This document shows positions 37,994 to 49,000 of a stretch of 64,000 nucleotides of DNA, in pieces. How positions within the stretch are numbered: the first letter of the stretch is position 1; each line of letters begins with the position of its first letter. A program made the translations under genes and the position numbers. The notes under the pieces are model-generated. The model was not told the origin of the DNA, made no database searches, and saw only the letters and a list, made by a program, of their open reading frames with translations. The stretch lies in contig JADEYG010000012.1 of NCBI GenBank assembly GCA_016906335.1, forward strand, positions 620,501 to 684,500, read 5' to 3'. Source of the DNA: Novakomyces olei. Lineage: Eukaryota; Ascomycota; Novakomycetes; Novakomycetales; Novakomycetaceae.

Positions 37994-38716
37994 TTAATCG
38001 CTTTGCACTTGGCCTGAGCCCTTGTAGCCCTTGCTGCTCACACCCGTAATAGGCTCAGCGTTATAGCTGCGCAAACGCTCGTTGGCGGCTTCCTGCCACT
38101 CTTTGGTCATAGTGCTTGGCGGCCCTGGCATAAACGCCTTTATCGTGAAAAACAGACCAAGCGCTGCAGCAAGGCCAACAACGGTGCCCCGGAAAACTTT
38201 GCCCTTAAATCCAGGCTGCTCCCATTCCTGCTTGGCCCGAGGACCGTACGCGCCGTAAGCGAGATACAGTGCTAGAAAATTAGAAAAAATCTCAAAAAAA
38301 GAAAAAAAAGAAAAGAAAAAAAAAAAGAATCAAATGTATAGAGAACAGTAGGCTGGGTTCTAATGTGCCATTCGACCTCAATGATTGAACATGAATGGCA
38401 CAGTTTTTAAAGATAGAAAAAGAGGGTATAAATATATAAAAGTGACAACGTCTCTCTTGAACTTACCCGCATCCTTCTCGGCCTTGGTGAGCTCGTTCCA
38501 TGGAGCCTTCATACGCTCACGCACTTCGAGAGTCAATTCATCCTGCTCCGCCTCGGTCATATCCGGGAAACGCTGCTCCAAATCAATCAATTTAGGTGTC
38601 GAGATTACGCTGGTGGAATAGCGCAGCTGCATTTGCTTAGGAGCCGATCGTAGAGCCATACGGACCGGCGCGCACAATGGCGCTACAGCTGGACGGAAAA
38701 CAAGACGTGATGCCAT
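37994..38716 (-). CDS. COX5: Cytochrome c oxidase subunit 5 (COX4/COX5 family)
   Basis: Nuclear-encoded inner-membrane subunit of complex IV. Proposed exons are 38467-38716 and 37994-38271, giving 175 residues. The first exon has a presequence (MASRLVFRPAVAPLCAPV) and then LEQRFPDMTEAEQDEL and RMKAPWNELTKAEKDA, the matrix domain of the family. After the junction come ALYLAYGAYGPR, one membrane span (VVGLAAALGLFFTIKAFM) and GPPSTMTKEWQEAANERL. The intron is 195 nt and contains a strong hairpin. A CCAAT box (38799-38803, gene strand AACCAATGG) is about 85 bp upstream, as expected for HAP-controlled respiratory genes. Confidence 0.93.
38365..38401 (-). other. Perfect hairpin within the COX5 intron
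   Basis: gtgccattc and gaatggcac form a 9-bp perfect stem. Within the 19-nt loop tcaat and attga form a second 5-bp stem. Sequence fact; function unknown. Confidence 0.8.
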
Positions 38717-39072
38717 TGGTGGAGGGCAATTGCTTTAAGCCTTGATCCGTTGGATTTTGGTGTGCCTTTTGTGTATAGGTTTTTTGGTGAGCCCACCATT
38801 GGTTCCATTGCCACCCGAGAAAACCCTGACTATATTTATAGACCATACATTAACGAACGTGTAGTATTGTACAGATGTGTGTACTAAAATCCAGATAATT
38901 ATGGCTGTACGTACAAGTAATTTTGTATGCTCACTACATATAATCTACATTTAACGACTTGTACGCGCACGGGCCCCGTGGCCGTATATTGGCCGTATAC
39001 AAATCCATCCTGTATGAATGAATGGTTCTATCAATGCATATTCCAGCCTACGCGTAAGCTGCTAGTTCATCA
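38717..39072. other. COX5 promoter and NOT4 3' flank
   Basis: Holds the CCAAT box described under COX5. Nothing else recognised. Confidence 0.45.
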
Positions 39073-40985
39073 TCATCGGAGACTCTGTGAGCTGTGATTC
39101 CAGGCGGTCAGTCCAGGCGCAGACCCGTGTGTATCATGAACTCCATTGGCTTCAGAATCAACAGCACTCGCTGTCCTGCTGGCTCCGTTAAACGCATGAT
39201 CTCCGCCGGCAATGCCACCCACTGGCCTATTAGCACTCACAGAATCGTTCGAAGGGTATCGCTGTCCATCGCTTCCTCCATTTACACCGTAGCTAGACGG
39301 ACCGTACCGCGGGTACTGTGTTCCATTGTCATCCGTGCCCACCTGGCCTCGTTCTTTCAGTGCGGCTGCCTCTTGCTGCTGCTTTGAAAGCGCCTGTTCT
39401 TCTGCAGTAATCAGCTCTTGACGAGCCAGAAGCCGTTCTTTGGCCGCTTCCAAGTCCCAAACGAAAAACGAGGGCATTCTCTTTACTTGCGCCTCATCAG
39501 ACTCGGAAAAGACTGCACGGGCAGAAAACTTTACCTCTGCCCCAGTAGTAAGAAGGTTACGCAGCACATTGTCAAATAGACAAGAGTGCGTTCGGGTCTC
39601 TGCCTGCGAATCCTCACCAGACTCTCGTTCGGAAAGGTTAGTATCAGCACTCGCGCCGATGGTACTCTCAGCATTATTATTTATACTAGTACTGGCCGGC
39701 TGAAGAGAAGAAGGAGCAACTGGCACGGGAGTAGAGGGCTGAGTACTGCTTTCAGCGACTCCAAATTTGGCCCACGAGGCAGTTGAAGGCAGTGCAGAAC
39801 CGTCGCCAGAGTCATTAGATGCTTGACTTGGCTGAGCGTCCATAAAGGCTGCCGAGTGCTCCTGAGACCTTACAGGCCTTGACTGGGCTGCTGAAGTGCG
39901 AGCAACAGCAGGCGTCATATGCCCAAGCCCGAGCTTCGAGCTGTGCTGCAGAGTCGCCAGATCTTCTTTAGTGAAACTGTCAACGTCCTCACCGGGCTCA
40001 TGCAGGTACATGCACCCGGCATTAGGGCAAGGCTGATTGCGCAAGTAGGCAGTACAGTACTTTGTAGTTCCATAACTTGCTCTCAAGACACGACCCTCAT
40101 TAACGGACCCGTCTACAGCAGCAATTGCACGTGCAGCGTCCTCCTTGCGGTAGTAGGTTATGTAGACTCCAACGTAGCCGCCATTAGGGCCGTTTGCGTT
40201 TTTCTTGTTCACCACTAGTTTGGCAATTTTCCCATACTGGCCAAAGTATTCTGGGCCCCGCAAGATGGAAATAAGATCATCGTTTGCGATTTTCGGGCTC
40301 AGGCCGTTTACATAAACCAGATTTTTCTGTACCACCCTTATATTTGCCAAGTGTTTACGGTTAGCCGCCTCCACCTCTTTGCGTTCTTTTTCCATTCTCT
40401 TACGCTCGTTCTTGCGGTGATTGTCTGTTTTCCATCTAAAAGTTAGATACGATCAAACAGAGGGGCATAATAAAGATATAACTTTAAATGAAGCAGACGG
40501 ACATATGAAGCAGCTGAAAGCGATAAAATTGAATATAGTACAATACAAAGAACGAAAAAAAAAGAAAAGAAAAAAAAAGAAAAAGGTAATGAACATCTAG
40601 TGCAAGTGTCTGTTGTACATGCTTCAAATCAAAGCACAGGAGAACGAAAAAGCAATTAAATGTCAAGGGGACAATTAAAACGCAAAGACCTACTCTTCTG
40701 CCGTTACTGGCTTCCATTGTACTGTGTGCTCTGAATAGGGCCGCCGGCAGGCGGGACACCTGCCATTCAAATCTGACATGATATGGTTCCAGCAGAATCG
40801 ACACACCTGGTACCCGCACTCGCAGGGCTTAAAATTTTTGTCACTGATATCGAGTTCCTCCATACATAGTGGGCTATAGTTAGTACTAGCAGCCGACGCA
40901 ACGCTCGCTCATACCAGTCCTTTTCTTCGTCGTCCTCGGACACGTATGCATCATGCTGGTGATGGTTTGCGTACGTAGCTGCCAT
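39073..40985 (-). CDS. NOT4: CCR4-NOT ubiquitin ligase NOT4 (CNOT4)
   Basis: Proposed exons are 40915-40985, 40694-40873 and 39073-40435, giving 537 residues. The first junction completes the RING start: DEEKD-C-PLCMEELDISD. The C4C4 RING then follows (CECGYQVCRFCWNHI, CPACRRPY). Exon 3 gives EWKTDNHRKNERKR, the linker helix, then an RRM (KNLVYVNGLS, GGYVGVYITY) and a CCCH finger (CTAYLRNQPCPNAGCMYLH), the exact NOT4 order. The rest is disordered and Ser/Ala-rich. NOT4 is the E3 subunit of the CCR4-NOT complex and acts in co-translational quality control. The introns have TACTAAC and CTAAC branch sites. Confidence 0.96.
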
Positions 40986-41639
40986 ATTGCTATCAAAGCG
41001 CTTCTGTCCTGAACCTTCTCCGGCAAAACAGTCTCCGACACGTCTGCTGAGCAAACACGTTCACGCTGCTCCAAGTGTGAGCTCGTCAATCACAAAATGA
41101 TTTGCTCGAGTTTTGCGATAATCCTATCCTCAGAATCCAATCCAATCCAATTCTATTTATATTTGTTTTTGATAAGTACGAGTAGTCGAAGCTGGAAGCG
41201 AAGAAACGTGAAATATGATACAATATAAATATAAATATGTATATAAATAATTAATAAATAAATAATTGATTGTATTGGCGTACACGCAGAGTACACATTC
41301 AGATAAAGCGTTGTATTATACTCAATTTTAGAGTAGGCGACAATAGGATGGAAATTGGATAGTAAAAAAAGTAGGAGAAAAATAAAAATAAAAATAGAAA
41401 TAAAATAATAAAAATAAATAAAACCATGAATAAAACATAAATAAAACATGAACAAAATAAAACAAAATAAATATATACAGGAACCAGTATACTAGACACA
41501 ATAAAAACTAGAGAGAATAACGTTGAAAATACTTGATCATATACGAGCCTGTATACAAATCTCCCTAATACCAATCCTCTCATTGGGGCAGACGACTTGG
41601 GTCCACGATCAAGCGGCATAACGGCAACCGACTGCTCTA
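40986..41639. repeat. NOT4-NDUFS3 divergent region, A/T-rich
   Basis: About 41370-41480 is built of aataaaa-type units. A short aatccaatccaatt run is near 41137. No gene supported; T-rich frames on the minus strand are compositional. Confidence 0.6.
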
Positions 41640-42731
41640 ATGGCGCAGCGAGTGCTGCTTAACCGCCTTCTTACAGCGGCGAGCACGCGCCAAGTGCCGC
41701 TGGTGCACTCCAGGCTGAGCCGGGCGTTTAATACTACGGCAGGAACCAGTGCCGAAGAGGCGACGGGTAATAGTTTCCGCGGCAATAATTGGCTCAATAC
41801 TAATGCCGGCAGTGGCCAATGGCCTTAAAAGCTCGACTACGATTAACCCAGCGGACTTTTATACCGGCGTTTCAGAGGATATCCATCGCTATGGACAGTA
41901 TATAATGGCGGCCCTGCCAAAGTTTGTCCAGCAGTACAGTGTGTGGAAGGACGAGCTGACCATCTACGTGGGCCCGACGGCGATCTTGCCAGTCATGTAC
42001 TTTTTGCGTGATCACCATGCCTGCCAATACAAGACTGCTGTGGATATTTGTGGGGCCGACTACCCTACTCGCTCTAACCGGTTCGAGATCGTTTACAACC
42101 TGCTATCGGTCCGGCACAGCTCGCGTATCCGCGTGAAGACTTATGCCGACGAAGCTACTCCTGTTCCTTCTGTTACGGAAGTCTGGTCCGGTGCTAATTG
42201 GTACGAGAGAGAGACGTACGATATGTACGGCGTCTTTTTCGTCGGCCACCCTGACCTGCGCCGTATCCTTACCGACTATGGGTTTGAAGGCCATCCCCTG
42301 CGAAAGGATTTCCCTCTAAGGTACGCTATCAATGATTACAAGATGCTCTGCCTTTGTTTTATTTTTACTGACTCGTTTTGTTATTCATTTGATTTTAATT
42401 GACTTGTTTTTTTATTTCACTTATTTTTTATTGACTTATTTGCTATTTATTTTATTTCGAGACATATTGTTACTATGGCAATACATGTCCGTCCATTATA
42501 TCGTTGACCAGCACGATCTGATAACTAATACCCAGTGGCTACACGGAAATCCGTTATGACGAAGAAAGGAAGCGAATCGTAACAGAACCGCTTGAGCTCA
42601 CTCAGGCGTTCCGTAACTTTGAGGGCGGTGCTAGCACATGGGAGTCTGCTGGACCGGGCCGCGATGACACACCAAAGTCGTTCAAACTGCCCACGCCCCA
42701 GCCTGAACCTATGAAGGAGGAGAAGAAATAG
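41640..42731 (+). CDS. NDUFS3: Complex I 30-kDa subunit (NDUFS3 / NUO-30.4)
   Basis: Peripheral-arm subunit of NADH:ubiquinone oxidoreductase, related to bacterial NuoC. Proposed exons are 41640-41766, 41813-42320 and 42536-42731, giving 276 residues. Exon 1 is the mitochondrial presequence. The junction gives [20 protein letters not shown]. Exon 2 ends in the family signature [20 protein letters not shown], then [20 protein letters not shown]. The junction to exon 3 completes [19 protein letters not shown]. Intron 1 is 46 nt with TACTAAT. Intron 2 is 215 nt and T-rich, ending ACTAATACCCAG. The presence of complex I separates this fungus from the fermentative yeasts that lost it. Confidence 0.97.
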
Positions 42732-42862
42732 ATAGGTAAATTATCTTGAGTGATTAAGCATTATGAAAATACAATTTTATTGTAGATTTCACGTATATCA
42801 TTCAATCAAACAATGTAAATTCAGTTCCTATTCATAATATAATACACCGTCTATTACCAGCT

Positions 42863-44395
42863 CTAAGGAGCCCCATCCTTGTCTAGTTTCATCCCCTCCA
42901 TATCCTCCAGCAACTCATCAATTCGCACCTCAGGGAAATCAGGCTCGTCTTCCTCTTCGTCCACATCCATACCACTCTGAGCCCGAGCAGCCTTCTTTAT
43001 CTGATTCTTAGCCTTGTACAGGTTAACCGTTTGCCGAAATTCTGTATCCTCCTCAATATCCTGCAAAAATTGCTCATAATCCCGCTCTCTGCGCTCCAGG
43101 TCCTGTTTACGTGGAGCCATTTCACTCTCCTCCTTGGCGAGAGTCTTGAGTTTCCACTGCCTTGCCTTGTTTTTACGTCGGCGGTTAGGAAACGCTTTGC
43201 GTACAAGCACAACATCAGGTACTGTGCCGGTGGGCAATGTTTCAAACGTAGGGTCGTTGAAGTTTGTCACGCTTAAATGATACCCCATCACAGAATCTCC
43301 CGGCTGTAAAATGGCACCGAGATGTGACCTGACAAAGTAGGACTGCTCACTCATGCCCATCTCGGAAGAACGCATGACTTCCACGTCAGCCAGGGCCATC
43401 TTGCCCCTTGTTGGACCGAGCAGTTCTACGTCCAATACCTGAAACTCTACGAGCTCGTGCACATCCGCGAGCTGCCCAAAAGGCTGTCGCCAATAGACAG
43501 GGGCCGTAATCTCTGTCGAGGCAAGTGTAGCCGGGTCCAGTAGGTGTAGAGAGTTTGTTACTTTAGAGCACAAAAGCAGTTGCGCAACATTACCCGACGC
43601 ACGGGCCAGCGATCGAGGAATGCATACAAGATCATCACGGCAAACGGGGATGAGTTCTACCGAGTAGGTAAACTTATAATGAGCAGTTCCGTTTTTAACG
43701 TCCTTTGAAATAAGCTCCTCACTCTGTTTTGTGCGCACTGGAGTCACAGTGGACAAGAAATCCACGAATCGTACAGCGTCGTTGCGCGTAGACCAAAAAA
43801 AATCGACTCCGTCTCGAGCCTCTTTGATATTTATGCATCCAATGTGAGCATTGTGCTTCAAGATTATCTGCTCCATGTGCAGAAACGTTCGCTTATGGCT
43901 AACTTTTTGCCGTACCTGTACACACGCCTGCCACGTGTGGGCAGTGTACGTCTTTGCACAGTCCCGACACTGCTGATACGCGACATAGTACTCTACTTCA
44001 AACGTCTGCTGCAGAACAGTGGAGACGAATGCCTCCCGCTGCACAGTCAGCCGTACACGGATCCGACGTGAATGCGGTTCTGTCCATACAAAACCGGCAT
44101 CGATAAGCCGTACAGTGCTCAGCTTCCCGAGCTTGCGAAGGCACAGAGCCAACAGCTCACGTGACTCGGGCTGAGCAAAGATCCATTGGCCGGGCGGCTG
44201 GAGGTAACGGTTGCAGCCACGGCAATAGTGCACGCTTGATTCACGCGGGATTCCCTCTGTAATGTCTGTAGACAGCTTTATACAGTCCAGACACATGGCG
44301 ACTGGATTTTGGGCTATCGGAACACCACAGTTGCAGCAGAGGATTGTCGCCTGCTGCGGTGCCGTCGGCCGCATGTAATCCATACCTTCTTCCAT
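42863..44395 (-). CDS. NMD3: 60S export adaptor NMD3
   Basis: Adaptor that links pre-60S subunits to Crm1 for nuclear export. Single exon from the ATG at 44395, giving 510 residues (518 in yeast). The N-terminus has the treble zinc-binding CxxC pairs (CCNCG, CLDC, YCRGC, QCRDC). The block WQACVQVRQKVSHKRTF then HMEQIILKHNAH is unmistakable for NMD3. The eIF5A-like and OB domains follow, with VYWRQPFGQLAD and YFVRSHLG. The C-terminus is charged and Glu-rich, where the export signals lie in yeast. An earlier in-frame ATG at about 44467 adds a non-conserved stretch, and the frame further upstream is T-rich noise, so 44395 is preferred. Confidence 0.96.
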   Translation of the reverse strand: MEEGMDYMRPTAPQQATILCCNCGVPIAQNPVAMCLDCIKLSTDITEGIPRESSVHYCRGCNRYLQPPGQWIFAQPESRELLALCLRKLGKLSTVRLIDAGFVWTEPHSRRIRVRLTVQREAFVSTVLQQTFEVEYYVAYQQCRDCAKTYTAHTWQACVQVRQKVSHKRTFLHMEQIILKHNAHIGCINIKEARDGVDFFWSTRNDAVRFVDFLSTVTPVRTKQSEELISKDVKNGTAHYKFTYSVELIPVCRDDLVCIPRSLARASGNVAQLLLCSKVTNSLHLLDPATLASTEITAPVYWRQPFGQLADVHELVEFQVLDVELLGPTRGKMALADVEVMRSSEMGMSEQSYFVRSHLGAILQPGDSVMGYHLSVTNFNDPTFETLPTGTVPDVVLVRKAFPNRRRKNKARQWKLKTLAKEESEMAPRKQDLERRERDYEQFLQDIEEDTEFRQTVNLYKAKNQIKKAARAQSGMDVDEEEDEPDFPEVRIDELLEDMEGMKLDKDGAP

Positions 44396-44802
44396 GGCTT
44401 CTTGCCGAGAAGAAGATGGCGGTAGGATTTTGTAATTTTTTTGTCGCCTGCAGATAACGATACGCATACTATACACACTAATCGTCCAATAATATTGATT
44501 AATAATATGAAGCTGTACATCGTAAAAAAAATAATAAATAAATAGAATGTAAAAAAATAATAAATAAAAAGAAGTAGACAAAAGTTAAAAAAAAAAAATG
44601 ATAAAAAAAAAAAAAAAAAAAATAAGAAAAAAAAAATAAGAAAAAAATAAGAAAAAAAAAAAAAATAAATAAAAAAAAATAATATATAAATATAAATATA
44701 TTGATAATAATAATTATAATAAAAACAACACCAACAACAATAATAATAATATTATTATTATCATTATTTCTTTTAGCTCGGTATCAATATCTGACGTCCA
44801 AT
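44396..44802. repeat. Poly-A/AAT-rich NMD3-MTAP divergent region
   Basis: From about 44585 to 44760 there are long A-runs broken by single T and G, then ataata repeats. This is among the most simple sequence in the window and a likely site of assembly length errors. Confidence 0.9.
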
Positions 44803-45751
44803 ATGGCGGCCACAGAGGATCCAGTGCTTTTAGGAATTATCGGCGGCTCTGGCTTCTACAACATTAGCGGCTTTCATGTCGAATCTCAAGTCAATCCCTG
44901 CACTGTAAGTTGCCTTTGCGCTATTCAAATTCTAACTATTAAAGCCATGGGGATTCCCTTCGTCGCCTATTACTATCGCTCGCAGCGAATCCGGGCTGAG
45001 GGTCGCTTTTCTTGCTCGTCATGGCCCTGGACATGTGCTCCTGCCTTCAGAAGTACCTTCACATGCTAATATAGCTGCGTTGAAGAGCATTGGTGTTCAG
45101 GCAATTTTGGCATTCTCTGCCAGTGGATCGTTGCAGGAACACATTCGCCCTGAAGATTTTGTTTTGCCTACACAGATCATCGATCGGACTCGTGGACGGA
45201 ATCCAACATTTTTCGGCAAGGGAATTGTTGCTCATGTTCCGTTTGGTGAGCCATTTGATCCTTTTTTGCACAAGTTATTGGCCCAATGCCATCCGGCTCT
45301 GGAGAACGGGGTTAAACTTCACTCAAAAGGAGATATGACGATTATCTGTATGGAAGGTCCTGCTTTCAGTACTCGTGCGGAGAGCAACATGTACCGTTCT
45401 TGGGGAGGCTCTGTGATTAACATGTCTGTTTTACCAGAGGCAAAATTGGCGCGCGAGGCAGAAATCGCCTACCAAATGATTTGCATGTCGACCGACTATG
45501 ACTGCTGGCATGAGTCGGAGGAACAAGTTACAGTGCAATTGGTGCTTACTCATGTAGCTAATAATACTGCAAACGCAGGACGGCTATTGCTGGAGGCTGT
45601 TAAAGTCTTGGAGCCCGAGTTGCGTGCTGGCAATATTGGAAAGGAACTGCGTGGATCAGTTGCTGGTGGGCTGACTACGCATGAATCGTACCGTACTCTT
45701 AACCGCGAAACAGCGGAGAGGATAAAGTACATATTGCCCAATGCTTTCTAG
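44803..45751 (+). CDS. MEU1: 5'-methylthioadenosine phosphorylase
   Basis: Methionine-salvage enzyme that splits methylthioadenosine with phosphate. Proposed exons are 44803-44904 and 44945-45751, giving 302 residues. The 40-nt intron (GTAAGT, TCTAACT, TAAAG) lies between codons and joins VNPCT to PWGFPSSPITI. The phosphate-binding GIIGGSGFYN is near the start. The other conserved blocks are FLARHGPGHVLLPSEVPSHA, TMICMEGPAFSTRAESNMYR, GGSVINMSVLPEAKLAREAE and the substrate Asp in CMSTDYDCWHE. The acceptor TAAAG is less usual, but the resulting frame and family fit are strong. Confidence 0.95.
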
Positions 45752-46052
45752 ATCAATTATCCATTATCGCTGTAGCGGATAATGAATATTTAAATATCAA
45801 ATATTGCTTTTTGAATCGATCTTTTAGACATAGAAAACATTTTATTATTTACATATTACACACCAATTTCGGGCTGGTGACGTAGAAAAACATATCAGCG
45901 TACACAATCTAATCCCTACACCAAAGGACGCGTTGGCAAAACAAGTCGGCCAAAAAGTCTGGCTTTGGTTTGCATGGTACTTGACCTGGATTCGCGTGAG
46001 CCATACCCTTTCATTCCAGCCTCAACTCGTACAGTATATACACCGCCACCGT
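45752..46052. other. Convergent 0.3 kb between MTAP and the IBTK-like gene
   Basis: 3' flanks only. No feature recognised. Confidence 0.4.
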
Positions 46053-49000
46053 CTAAGAAGTACTTGGCCTGTCTCTAACCTTCTTGGAAGACGGACGTCT
46101 TGGTCTCCTCCTTGTCTCCTTGTGTTCACTATTAGCTTCATGCTTTGTGTCGCTCTTATTTTCACCTCTACTCTCACTCTTGCTGCCAGGCTTATGGCCA
46201 GTCTTGCCTCCACTCTTCTCTCCTTTCCCCGTGCTAGATGTAGTACGAGAGCTATTTTCTTTTTTCTCTTGCTGCTGCGATAGCTGGAGCCTAGTTTGAA
46301 CTCGCGCAGATTCTTCTTCCCACCATTTGGCAAATGCCTCTTCCTGCTGAATGTCGGCAAAACTCTTTTGCGGAACCTTTTGCATCTCCAGCTCCTTCAG
46401 TTCTTCCTCACGCCTCAGGATTTCTGCCATTGATGGCTTTGGTGACGCTGCCGTACTAGAGGCTGCCACCTTCTGCACCGGCGAACGAAAAGGCTCCGAA
46501 TTTGCTTGATCAAAAGAAGCCGGATGCCTATGTTTCTCCAGCACATCTTTAAACATTGCGGGCCTGCCCTCTTCTACACTCCCACTAGGAACACTTTTCC
46601 AGGGCGACGAGGCAACGCGTACCACCCTTGCCAGCTCCGAAGGATGCGATAGAGAGTTTCTGCCTTTAGACGCAGAGGAAAAGCTTTGCTTTTTAAAAGC
46701 CATGGCCGCTGAAGTATCTGCTCCTACCCGTGATTTAGGCTTGCTGGTCTCTGAAGCCAGTATTGCACTCATGCTCGGAGTCCGCGGTGTCTGTGACTGT
46801 GCAGGCTGAGGCTCACCCCAGCTCTGTTTCGCCAAAGCTCTACTGCCAGGCGATTCCTTTGGTAAGCTTCCGCTATATGAAGATTTAGAATTAGGAGTAT
46901 AATTTGGCGCAGAGGAATTGGGGTTTGGATTCGCTGCTAAATTCGTGCTTGAACTCGTCGCGCTTAGCCACTTGGAGTTTGCTCCTGAACGGGCCAGTAG
47001 ACTCGAGGGGCGGGTAAGGGAATTAGTCAAGCTACCACTTTGTGCCTCGCTATCATCGGCTGCTGCTGATGCCCGACCTGGCCTAGGAGTACTGCTCTGT
47101 CCTGGAGAAATAGGTTTCCCCCTGGCATCTCTCCACCCTTGTGGGGAGGCTAGTGACGTTGCCGGCTCAGAAGAGCTGACGCTTCGTCTTGGGGACGGCA
47201 GAGAAATATCGTCATCGTCCATGTCGAATATCAGATCCGCTGAAGTCATGCTTTTTCCATTCGCTAAATCAGTCGGCCTTACAGCCGGACTGGTCGGTTT
47301 TGAATTGCGTCTATTGCTTGAGGACGGCTGTGGGGCCATTGTTCTTTCCAGAAACATATCAGAGTCCACTAAAGGCGCAAAAGACGAAGAAGCCAGCATA
47401 GCCTCAATCTCAGCCACGGATTTGGGAGCGTCTGCCGCTTCGAGTTCCGGGTACTTTTCCCTCAATTCGAGCAGGAGCAAGTTTGATCGGGTGACAGGGT
47501 AAGCGGCAGCCTGTTTGCCCTGTACCCGCTGAGACAGGCTGGTCAACAGAGGCACCTCCCAACCTTCAAAGGCCTTTGTTTCAAGTAATGTTTCTATATT
47601 AATTGCCGCGTACTCCAAGCAGGTATCCAGCAGTCTTTGAGCAGCAAAGTTTTCTGCAAAAGTGGTGATTAGACTGATTGTTTTCAAGTTTATACAGTCC
47701 GCCAGTCTATTTTCACACACCTGTTTAAGCCGTTCCAGCAGCAACTCGTCTGCGTATGCCAACACTTCCATTACACGACTGACGAACTGCGTCATAGATT
47801 CAGCAAATGAATCGCCAAACAAATCCTCCTCCGACACCCCGTAAGAGTGGTCAATTACATAGCGCATGACATTGTACTCCAGATGCGAAAGGTCAATTGT
47901 AACGAGTCCCGGTGAAGAATCATCGCCGCCTTCAGCCTTGCGGTCAGAGAGCCAGCGAGATCCTAGTCCTGAAAACATTGTAGCAAAAAACTCACTTCTT
48001 GCACAGAGAGCAAAGGAGTGGCATTTCAGGGAAACGTGGCCGGCCAGTTTCAAATCAATGTCAGCGTACTCTGACTGTGCCTTTTCATCCTTCTCATCGC
48101 CGTCAATGAGTCGCCAGATGGGCCTCAGGCTAAGCAGATCAGACTCTAAAGACTCCGATGGTCTTTGCTGGTACACAAACCCTAAAGACTTGAGCAGGTC
48201 CGCGTTTCCCATTGCGTCTGCCAGCATTGTTACTTGCGTCTTGACCTCTCCAGCTTCCACACTCTGCCGCATATGTGGGCCCCAGACGACTAGCAAGTCG
48301 CCAGTATAAATGTAGTGCAGGTAAATGACAAGCGCCCGTACTGAAATGCCGCTAAAACGGAAGCTTGCCTCATTGCTGTTCACCATTGCAACCTGAATCC
48401 AATCTACCTGCGAGTCCAGCACTCTGGCAAAATTGCTACAGCGGCACTGCAACATGGCACGGTGCACTCTAACCTCAAAGCCCTCTGCAGACAGCAAAAG
48501 AAGGTCTGCACTATTATCAGGGACCTCCATAGAATTCAAGGTTTCCCCTACATTCTCGTCCGATACGAAATTTAAGCAGCAGTCGTGCCAGCGGGGACAG
48601 GTATACGCTTCTTCAAGATCGGCCGAGTCAGCTGTAGCAGCTGTAGCATTCCTCTGTCGAGCCCGAAAGGCATCAGAATCCTGATCACTGTCCGCTAGCA
48701 GGCTCGACCAAGGCAGGAGACTGAACAGATCCTCTTTTAAATCAGAAGCAGTCATGGGTGAAGGAGTCATAATCATATCGCGTCTAATAATCCCAATGGC
48801 ACCAGCGACACTGGACCTAACTTCAATTGCCCTTTGCATGTTGGCCAGCCGAGCAAACTTGAACTCTTTCAGCCTAGTGTCTGCCTTGTCTTCACGCACA
48901 TGCTTTCTCCTTGTCTGGCCATATACGGCCCCAGCGTTAGTGCAGACGACAAGTGCGTCTTTGAGCCCTAAAGATACTCGTGAGGCCTTCATATCTGCCC

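Noticed and set aside
41153-41619. Hydrophobic minus-strand frames upstream of NDUFS3
   Set aside because: Same compositional artefact, from aataaaa-type repeats.
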